Source of the DNA: DASXAQ01 sp036406615 | GTDB lineage: Bacteria > Actinomycetota > UBA4738 | DNA length: 28,245 nt | Assembly (NCBI GenBank): GCA_036406615.1 | Contig: DASXAQ010000117.1 | Coordinates: forward strand, 1 to 28,245 | Reading direction: 5' to 3' | Part shown: one piece after another, positions 13,588 through 19,830 of the stretch | How the letters are laid out: each line of letters begins with the position of its first letter | Numbering within the stretch: the first letter of the stretch is position 1 | The notes under the pieces: model-generated | Seen by the model: the letters and a program-made list of their open reading frames with translations, nothing else | Databases searched by the model: none | What the model was told of the DNA's origin: nothing | Translations under genes and position numbers: made by a program

Positions 13588-15657
13588 ATGAACGTCTACG
13601 AGCCCGCACGGATCCGCAACGTCCTGCTCGTCGGTCACAGCGGCGCCGGCAAGACGACCCTCCTGGAGGCCATGCTGTTCTCGGCCGGCGCCATCACGCG
13701 GATGGGCAAGGTCGAAGACGGCAACACCGTGTCGGACCACGATCCCGAGGAGGTCCATCGCGGCATCAGCGTCTCCCTGGCGATGGCGCCCATCGAGACC
13801 GGCGGCGTCAAGGTCAACGTCCTGGACGCCCCCGGGTACGCCGACTTCATCGGCGACGTCCAGGGCGGCCTGCGCGCCGTCGACGCGTGCCTGTTCGTCG
13901 TCTCGGCCGTCGACGGCGTCGAGGTCCAGCACGAGATGGTCTGGGAGATGGCCGTCGAGGCGGGCCTGCCGCGAGCGTTCTTCGTCAACAAGCTGGACCG
14001 CGAGCGGGCGTCGTTCGAGCGAACGCTGGACGAGATGGTCAAGGCGTTCGGGACGCAGGTGGCGCCGGTCCAACTGCCCCTCGGCGAGGAGCACGAGTTC
14101 GCCGGCCTGGTCGACCTGCTCTCGCGCCGGGCGTACCGCTACGAGTCGGGGCCGGCCGGGGCCGAGGGCGACTGGCCGGACGACCTCGCGGCCAAGGCCG
14201 AACCCTTCCGCGAGAAGCTGGCCGAGGCGGTGGCCGAGGCCGACGACGCGCTGCTGGAGAAGTACCTGGAGACCGGCGAGCTCTCCCCCGAGGAGATCGT
14301 GCGCGGGGTCAAGGCCGGGCTCGCCGATGCGAAGTTCGCCCCGGTGCTCGCCGGGGCGGCCGACCGCCCGATCGGCGTCGACCGGCTGCTGGCGTTCATC
14401 GTCGACGCGTTCCCGTCGCCCGCCGACCGGCCGCCGGTGACGGTCGCCGCCGCCGACGGGTCCGCCCGCGAGGTCGCGTGCGATCCCGGCGGTCCGTTGA
14501 TCGCGCAGGTGTTCAAGACGGTGTCGGACCCGTTCGTCGGGCGCATCAACCTGTTCCGCGTCTTCTCCGGAAAGGTCCGCCCGGACTCGGCCGTGTTCGA
14601 CGCCTCGCAGAAGACCGACGAACGGGTGGGTCAGCTGTTCTCGCTGCGAGGCAAGGAGCACGAGACGGTCGCCGAGGTCCAGGCCGGCGATATCGGCGCC
14701 GTCGCCAAGCTGGCGCACGCCGTCACCGGCGACACGTTCTCGGTGAAGTCCGACGCCGTCACGCTGCCCACGATCCCGCTGCCCCAACCGTTGTACGCCG
14801 TGGCGATCGAGCCGAAGACCAAGGGCGACGAGGACAAGCTGTCCACGGCGCTCGCGCGGGTGCGCGAGGACGACCCCACGCTTCGCGTCGAGCGCTCGTC
14901 CGAGACGCACGAGACCGTGCTGTACGGGATGGGCGAGACGCACGTGGCGACGATGGTCGAGCGCATGAAGGCGAAGTTCGGCGTGGACGTGGTCACCCAC
15001 CCCGCGCGCGTCGCGTACAAGGAGACGCTGCGCGGCACGGCGAAGGCACAGGGCCGCCACGTGAAGCAGTCCGGCGGCCACGGACAGTACGGCATCGCGT
15101 GGATCGAGGTCGAGCCGATGCCTCGCGGCGAGGGATTCCAGTTCGTCAACAAGATCTTCGGCGGCGCGATCCCCTCACAGTTCATCCCGTCGGTCGAGAA
15201 GGGCATCGTCAAGCAGATGCAGGACGGCGTCGTCACGAACAACGAGATGGTCGATGTCCGCGTAACGCTGTACGACGGCAAGTTCCATACGGTGGACTCG
15301 TCGGACATGGCGTTCCAGATCGCGGGGTCGCTGGCGATCAAGGAGGCCGCGCAGGCCGCCGGCGTCGCGCTGCTCGAGCCGATCATGCAGGTCGAGATCG
15401 TCGTGCCCGAGTCGTACACCGGCGACGTGATGGGCGACCTCAACGCGAAGCGCGGGCGGATCCTGGGCATGGAATCATCCGGCGCCGGCAAGCAGCGCAT
15501 CCGCGCGATGGCGCCGCAGGCCGAGATGACCCGCTACGCGATCGACCTTCGCTCCATGACCCACGGCCGCGGCGTGTTCACGATGGCGTTCGACCACTAC
15601 GAAGAGGTGCCGGCCCACCTCGCGGACAAGATCATCGCGGAGGCGGCCCGGGACTGA
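13588..15657 (+). CDS. fusA2: Elongation factor G-like translational GTPase (EF-G2/FusA2 type)
   Basis: A 689-residue, full-length EF-G paralogue. G1 is GHSGAGKT (16-23), the switch-I motif is RGIS (58-61, Ser for the usual Thr), G3 is DAPGY (80-84) and G4 is NKLD (134-137). Domain IV carries QSGGHGQYGIAWIEVEP and the C-terminal domain has EIVVPESYTGDVMGDLNAKRGRILGME. In canonical EF-G the G3 motif ends in His, which positions the catalytic water; here it is Tyr, as I recall for the EF-G2 subgroup, so this is likely not the housekeeping translocase. AGGAGG (13573-13578) sits 9 nt before the ATG. It lies opposite to and between the lipid-mannoside operon and HIT-thrS, interrupting an order that is continuous in mycobacteria. 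Confidence 0.93.
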   Translation: MNVYEPARIRNVLLVGHSGAGKTTLLEAMLFSAGAITRMGKVEDGNTVSDHDPEEVHRGISVSLAMAPIETGGVKVNVLDAPGYADFIGDVQGGLRAVDACLFVVSAVDGVEVQHEMVWEMAVEAGLPRAFFVNKLDRERASFERTLDEMVKAFGTQVAPVQLPLGEEHEFAGLVDLLSRRAYRYESGPAGAEGDWPDDLAAKAEPFREKLAEAVAEADDALLEKYLETGELSPEEIVRGVKAGLADAKFAPVLAGAADRPIGVDRLLAFIVDAFPSPADRPPVTVAAADGSAREVACDPGGPLIAQVFKTVSDPFVGRINLFRVFSGKVRPDSAVFDASQKTDERVGQLFSLRGKEHETVAEVQAGDIGAVAKLAHAVTGDTFSVKSDAVTLPTIPLPQPLYAVAIEPKTKGDEDKLSTALARVREDDPTLRVERSSETHETVLYGMGETHVATMVERMKAKFGVDVVTHPARVAYKETLRGTAKAQGRHVKQSGGHGQYGIAWIEVEPMPRGEGFQFVNKIFGGAIPSQFIPSVEKGIVKQMQDGVVTNNEMVDVRVTLYDGKFHTVDSSDMAFQIAGSLAIKEAAQAAGVALLEPIMQVEIVVPESYTGDVMGDLNAKRGRILGMESSGAGKQRIRAMAPQAEMTRYAIDLRSMTHGRGVFTMAFDHYEEVPAHLADKIIAEAARD

Positions 15658-15664
15658 CCCGGGC
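15646..15664. terminator. Hairpin spanning the EF-G-like stop codon, between convergent genes
   Basis: GCCCGGG (15646-15652) and CCCGGGC (15658-15664) form a 7-bp stem whose 5-nt loop ACTGA contains the TGA stop. It sits in the tight junction of two converging genes, so it may end transcription from both sides. No U-run is present. Confidence 0.45.
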
Positions 15665-15679
15665 AGGGCCGGATGGGAC

Positions 15680-16186
15680 CTACCCGGACGGCGAGCCGGC
15701 CGGCGCGTCGAACAACGGCCGCAGCCGGGCGTACGTGTCCTCGAGCAATTCGGGCAGCACGCGGGTCTCCCCGAGGATCGGCATGAAGTTCGTGTCCCCG
15801 CCCCAGCGCGGTACGACGTGCCAATGGACGTGGTCGGGGATTCCGGCGCCGGCCATGTGCGACAGGTTCATCCCGAGGTTGAAGCCGTGCGGCTGCATGC
15901 CCTCCTTCAGGGCCGCCACCGCGCGTCCCAGCAGCCGTCCCATCTCCAGCGTCTCGTCGTCGCGCAGGTCCTCGAGGTCCGCGGTGTGCCGGTACGGCGC
16001 CACCAGCAGGTGACCCGGGTTGTACGGGTAGATGTTCAGCACGACATAGGCGGCGTCGCCCCTGGCCAGGATGAAGTAGCGCTCGTCCTCGCCGGCCGCC
16101 GGCTCATCGCACAGGAAACATCCCTCGGTCTCGTGCTGCGCCGCGCGGATGTACTCCATCCGCCACGGCGTCCAGAGTCGTTCCAC
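15680..16186 (-). CDS. HIT-domain protein (Ap4A phosphorylase/hydrolase type)
   Basis: A 168-residue histidine-triad protein. The catalytic HxHxHxx motif is HVHWHVV in IPDHVHWHVVPRWGGDTNFMP, and the N-terminus ERLWTPWRMEYI and the CFLC pair are typical of the actinobacterial group represented by Rv2613c, an Ap4A phosphorylase. It likely removes diadenosine tetraphosphate, a by-product of aminoacyl-tRNA synthetases, which fits its place 8 bp after thrS. The start is GTG at 16186. It is convergent with the EF-G-like gene, with 22 bp between the stops. The exact nucleotide substrate is inferred. Confidence 0.92.
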   Translation of the reverse strand: MERLWTPWRMEYIRAAQHETEGCFLCDEPAAGEDERYFILARGDAAYVVLNIYPYNPGHLLVAPYRHTADLEDLRDDETLEMGRLLGRAVAALKEGMQPHGFNLGMNLSHMAGAGIPDHVHWHVVPRWGGDTNFMPILGETRVLPELLEDTYARLRPLFDAPAGSPSG

Positions 16187-16194
16187 GCAGGGAC

Positions 16195-18144
16195 CTACGA
16201 CGTCGCGGCGGCGGCCGCGAGCGACCCGAGATCAACGCCCTCCAGCGCGCGGCCGGCCGCTTCGGCTGCGACGGCTTCGACAAACGGCTCCACGGGGATC
16301 CCCCGCACCTCGGTGCCGTGCCGGTCCCGAACGGCGGCGGTGCCGGCCTCGATCTCCTTGTCCCCCACCACCATCGTGTACGGGACCTTCATCAGCTGCG
16401 CGGCGCGGATCTTCTTCGGAACCGTCTCGCGGCTGTCGTCGACGCCGGCCCGCAGTCCCGCCCCCTGCAGCCGTTCGGCCAGCCCCTGCGCGTGCCCCGC
16501 GTGGCGGTCGGCGACCGGCACGATCCGAACCTGCTCGGGCGCGAGCCACAGGGGGAACGCGCCGGCGTAGTGCTCGATGAGCACGGCGCTGAACCGCTCG
16601 AGGGTGCCCAGGATCGCGCGGTGGATCATCACCGGGCGGTGGCGTTCGTTGTCCTCCCCGACGTACTCCATGTCGAAGCGCTCCGGCAGGGCGAAGTCGC
16701 ACTGAACGGTCGTCAGCTGCCACAGGCGCCCGATCGCGTCGCGGAAGTGGAAGTCGACCTTCGGGCCGTAGAACGAACCCTCGCCCTCGGCTTCGGTGAA
16801 CGCCAGCCCGCTGCGCTGCAGCGCGGTCCGCAATGCCCCGGTCGCGCGCTCGGCCATCTCCGGGGTCACGATCGACTCCCCGGGCAGCAGCGACAGGGTC
16901 ACCTGTGGATCGGTGAACCCGAACGTCGCGTGGATCTCCTGCGTGAGTTCGAACACGCGCAGGATCTCGTCGACGAGCTGGTCCGGCGTGCACACGATGT
17001 GCGAGTCGTCCTGGGTGCCGCCGCGGATGCGCAGCAGGCCGTGCAGCGTGCCCAGCCGCTCATGGCGGTAGATCGTCCCGAGCTCGGACAGGCGGATCGG
17101 CAGGTCCCGGTACGAGCGCGTGCGCGACTTGTACACCATGATGTGGAACGGACAGTTCATCGGCTTCACGTAGTAGTCGCCGGCCTCGTCCTGCATCGGC
17201 GGGTACATGTTGTCCGCGTACTTCGCCAGATGCCCGGACGTCTCCCACATGACCGAGCGCGCGATGTGCGGGGTCACGACCAGGTCGTACCCGCGAGCCA
17301 GATGCAGGTCGCGCACGTAGTCCTCGAGTTGCTTGCGGAAGATGCCACCGCGGGCGTGCCAGATCCAGAGCCCCGGCCCCAGCTCGTGGGGCGAGGAGAA
17401 CAGGTCCAGCTGCTGCCCGAGCCTGCGGTGGTCGCGTCGCTCCGCCTCCTCGAGCCTGGCCAGGTAGGCGTCCAGCTCCCCCTGCGTCGGCCACGCGGTC
17501 CCGTAGATGCGCTGCAACTGCGGCCGCGACTCGTCGCCCCGCCAGTAGGCGCCGGCCAGCGACAGCAGCTTGAACGCGCCCAGCCGGTCGGTGGCGGGCA
17601 CGTGCGGGCCCAGGCACAGGTCCGCCCACCCGTCGTTGGCGTACACGCTGAAGCGGTCGCCGAGCGCGCCCTCCTGCGCATCGGCGGACTCGATGATCTC
17701 CCGCTTGTAGGGCTGGTCGGCGAAGCGGTCCAACGCTTCCCGGCGCGACAGGTCCTCTCGGGCGAACGGCTGCGCGGCGGCGGCGATCTCGCGCATCCGC
17801 GCTTCGATCTTCTCGAGGTCCTCGGGCGTCAGCGATGCCGGCAGGTCGAAGTCGTAGTAGAACCCGTCCTCGATCGGCGGGCCGATCGCGTACTTGGCTC
17901 CCGGGTACAGCGCGCACACGGCCTGGGCCAGCACGTGCGCGGTCGAGTGCCGAAGCACGTGCAGCCCGTCGGGCTCATCGGCCGACACGGGCTCGACCGT
18001 CGCGTCCCGGTCGACGGGCCAGGACAGGTCGGTGAGCGCGCCGTCGACGCGCGCGCAGACGGCGCCGGCGTCCAGGGCCGCGCCCAGGGGGCTTCCCTGC
18101 GGCACGTCCACCGTCCGCGATCCCGGCAGCGTGAGCTTCGGCAT
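16195..18144 (-). CDS. thrS: Threonyl-tRNA synthetase
   Basis: Class II synthetase that charges tRNA-Thr. The 649-residue product has an N-terminal TGS domain (1-58), the editing domain with HSTAH (66-70) and DLCLGPHV (C177, H181), and the catalytic core with zinc ligand C331 in PMNCPFH, motif 2 IYRHERLGTLHGLLRIRGGTQDD, H382 in DSHIVC and motif 3 near PVMIHRAILGTLERF. The anticodon-binding domain follows (LAPEQVRIVPVADRHAGHAQGLAERL). One small oddity is RGGTQDD where most homologues have RGFTQDD. The ATG at 18144 has no Shine-Dalgarno but a TATCAT box 9 nt upstream. HIT follows after 8 bp. Confidence 0.97.
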   Translation of the reverse strand: MPKLTLPGSRTVDVPQGSPLGAALDAGAVCARVDGALTDLSWPVDRDATVEPVSADEPDGLHVLRHSTAHVLAQAVCALYPGAKYAIGPPIEDGFYYDFDLPASLTPEDLEKIEARMREIAAAAQPFAREDLSRREALDRFADQPYKREIIESADAQEGALGDRFSVYANDGWADLCLGPHVPATDRLGAFKLLSLAGAYWRGDESRPQLQRIYGTAWPTQGELDAYLARLEEAERRDHRRLGQQLDLFSSPHELGPGLWIWHARGGIFRKQLEDYVRDLHLARGYDLVVTPHIARSVMWETSGHLAKYADNMYPPMQDEAGDYYVKPMNCPFHIMVYKSRTRSYRDLPIRLSELGTIYRHERLGTLHGLLRIRGGTQDDSHIVCTPDQLVDEILRVFELTQEIHATFGFTDPQVTLSLLPGESIVTPEMAERATGALRTALQRSGLAFTEAEGEGSFYGPKVDFHFRDAIGRLWQLTTVQCDFALPERFDMEYVGEDNERHRPVMIHRAILGTLERFSAVLIEHYAGAFPLWLAPEQVRIVPVADRHAGHAQGLAERLQGAGLRAGVDDSRETVPKKIRAAQLMKVPYTMVVGDKEIEAGTAAVRDRHGTEVRGIPVEPFVEAVAAEAAGRALEGVDLGSLAAAAATS

Positions 18145-18153
18145 GACCGCACG

Positions 18154-18180
18154 ATGATACGTGGGTCACCCGAGGTCACC
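18154..18180 (-). promoter_or_regulatory. thrS promoter region with tandem GGTGACC repeats
   Basis: On the minus strand, TATCAT (18154-18159) lies 9 nt before the thrS ATG, as in a near-leaderless promoter. Immediately upstream, GGTGACC occurs twice (18164-18170 and 18174-18180 as GGTCACC on the plus strand), one helical turn apart. Each is a near-palindrome, GGTNACC. Together they look like a possible binding site for an activator or repressor. Confidence 0.4.
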
Positions 18181-18214
18181 GGGGCGCGAGCCTGATGGTC
18201 GCCGCCAACGCGCG

Positions 18215-18583
18215 TCAGTGGCGCCAGACGCCCCAGGCCAGGCTCGCCCAGCCGGCCAGCAGCGCCAGCCCGCCGAGCGGCGTGATCGCCCCCAGCCACT
18301 TCTGTCCCGTCACGGCCAGGACGTACAGGCTGCCCGAGAAGACCACCACGCCCCAGAAGAACAGCCACCCCGCCGCCGTCACCGGCGTGGCCGGCCATCG
18401 GGTGACGGCCCACGCGACGGCCAGCAGGGCCAGCGCGTGATACATCTGGTATCGGGCGCCCGTCTCGAAGACGTCCAGGTGATCGGCGCTGATGTGCCCC
18501 TTCAGGCCGTGCGCGGCGAAGGCGCCGAGCCCCACCCCCAGGAACGCCAGCACGCAGCCGAGCGCAAAGAACGTGCGGTCCAC
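18215..18583 (-). CDS. DUF423 small integral membrane protein
   Basis: A 122-residue membrane protein of the DUF423 family (YwdK/YgdD type), function unknown. The signature is clear: LGAFAAHGLKGHISADHLDVFETGARYQMYHALALL near residues 19-54, followed by two more hydrophobic segments with FFWGVVVFSGSLYVLAVTGQKWLGAITPLGGLALLAGW. Four membrane helices are expected. The frame is open further upstream, but the GTG at 18583 with GGGAG about 9 nt before it gives the conserved N-terminus (DRTFFALGCVLAFLGVGLGAF). It is 70 bp upstream of thrS and divergent from the secreted-protein gene. Confidence 0.9.
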   Translation of the reverse strand: MDRTFFALGCVLAFLGVGLGAFAAHGLKGHISADHLDVFETGARYQMYHALALLAVAWAVTRWPATPVTAAGWLFFWGVVVFSGSLYVLAVTGQKWLGAITPLGGLALLAGWASLAWGVWRH

Positions 18584-18634
18584 GGCGGCAGTCTCCCAAA
18601 TCCCGGAGCGACGGAAAAAGTCCCTCCGCCCAAT

Positions 18635-18663
18635 TTGACCCACCGGGACGGACACGACACGAT
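18635..18663 (+). promoter_or_regulatory. Candidate promoter of the EXORDIUM-like gene
   Basis: TTGACC (18635-18640) and CACGAT (18658-18663) are 17 bp apart on the plus strand. The first is a good -35, the second a poor -10. It would give a leader of about 50 nt with AGGGGGA before the GTG start at 18721. Confidence 0.35.
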
Positions 18664-18720
18664 TCGTCCGCAACGACCGTCGTCGGTCGCCCCGGCCATC
18701 GGGGCAGAAAAGGGGGAAAC

Positions 18721-19731
18721 GTGGCCAAGCTGCGTCATTCACGCCGTTTCGGCGTGGCCTCGACGGTAGCCGTGGGATCGGTCTTGTTCCTGCTGGCGTT
18801 CGCCGCGCCGTCCGGCGCCGCGTCGCGAGCGACGCACGCGACCCGCTCGGGACACGTCAGCGGCATGGTCCTGGCGCACGGCGCGCACTCGGCACCCAAG
18901 GGCCAGGCCAACGGCGATCCGCCGCTCCTGTACCACGGCGGGAAGGTCATGCAGAAGGGCAGCAAGACGTACGCGATCTTCTGGGAGCCGTCCACGCTGC
19001 AGAACGGGAACCCGACGTCGGTGTCCCCGACGTACAACAGCCTGTTGCAGCAGTACTTCAACGACGTGGGCGGCCACGACCTGTACCAGACGACCACGCA
19101 GTACTTCCAGCGCGCGGGCGCCCAGGTGCAGTTCATCAAGAACCGCTCGAAGCTGTCGGGCACCTACGTGGACACGTCGGCGTACCCGGCAAGCGGGTGC
19201 TCGGACCCGGCGACGCCCGGCGCGTGCGTGAGCGACGCCCAGATCCAGGCCGAGGTCACGAAGGTGCTCGGCATCAAGGGCTGGGTCGCCGACCAGTACT
19301 CCGAGTTCTTCGTGTTCACGTCGAAGGGCGAGGGCTCCTGCTTCTCGAGCTTCTGCGCGTTCTCGTACTACTGCGCGTACCACGGCAGCTACACGGCGGG
19401 CGGCAAGAAGGTGATCTACGCGAACATGCCGTACGCGGGAACCGACCTATCGTCGTGCAGCACGCTGTCCAGCAACAGCCAGGCGCCGAACGGTGACGTC
19501 GACGCGGACAGCACGATCAACGTGACCAGCCACGAGCACATGGAAGCGGTGACCGACCCCTACGGCGACGCCTGGTACGACGCCATCGGCTACGAGAACG
19601 GGGACGAGTGCGCGTGGCTCTTCCCGAGCCCCCTGCCGCTGGACAACGGCAAGGCGACGGTGCAGTGGAACGGCCACTTCTACTACGTGCAGGGCGAGTG
19701 GAGTAACCAGGCCAACGACTGCATCTTCTGA
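18721..19731 (+). CDS. Secreted EXORDIUM-like (phosphate-induced protein 1 type) protein
   Basis: A 336-residue secreted protein. Residues 1-34 form a signal peptide (basic start, hydrophobic core, AAPSGAAS). The mature part resembles plant EXORDIUM/phosphate-induced proteins: YHGGKVMQKGSKTYAIFWEP near 71-90 and a C-terminal HExxE-type motif, SHEHMEAVTDP (270-280), followed by AWYD (284-287), E292, D295 and C297, matching the plant pattern HExxE...NAWY...E..D.C. Several Cys pairs suggest disulphides outside the cell. Plant members affect cell-wall-related growth; the bacterial role is unknown, and the HExxE motif could bind metal but is not a proven protease site. The start is GTG at 18721 with AGGGGGA before it. 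A strong terminator follows. The family call was made by memory of motifs. Confidence 0.7.
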   Translation: MAKLRHSRRFGVASTVAVGSVLFLLAFAAPSGAASRATHATRSGHVSGMVLAHGAHSAPKGQANGDPPLLYHGGKVMQKGSKTYAIFWEPSTLQNGNPTSVSPTYNSLLQQYFNDVGGHDLYQTTTQYFQRAGAQVQFIKNRSKLSGTYVDTSAYPASGCSDPATPGACVSDAQIQAEVTKVLGIKGWVADQYSEFFVFTSKGEGSCFSSFCAFSYYCAYHGSYTAGGKKVIYANMPYAGTDLSSCSTLSSNSQAPNGDVDADSTINVTSHEHMEAVTDPYGDAWYDAIGYENGDECAWLFPSPLPLDNGKATVQWNGHFYYVQGEWSNQANDCIF

Positions 19732-19741
19732 GCGGTCGCGC

Positions 19742-19762
19742 TTCGAGGGACGACGCCTCGAA
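19742..19762 (+). terminator. Small hairpin after the EXORDIUM-like gene
   Basis: TTCGAGG (19742-19748) pairs with CCTCGAA (19756-19762) around a 7-nt loop, 10 bp after the stop codon. It could be a first, weaker part of the terminator region. Confidence 0.35.
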
Positions 19763-19771
19763 CGACCAAGA

Positions 19772-19805
19772 CCGAGGGCCCGCCGCAGATGCGGCGGGCC
19801 CTCGG
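19772..19805. terminator. Strong bidirectional terminator hairpin
   Basis: A perfect 15-bp stem (19772-19786 with 19791-19805) around the loop AGAT, between the ends of the converging genes at 18721-19731 and 19831-22104. It is very GC-rich and lacks a U-run, as is common in high-GC bacteria. Confidence 0.85.
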
Positions 19806-19830
19806 CGGTCTCCCCCCGGCGGATTGCGGA

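Noticed and set aside
13215..16013. A 932-codon plus-strand open frame overlapping the EF-G-like gene
   Set aside because: Out of frame with the EF-G motifs and of biased composition; it also runs into the HIT gene.
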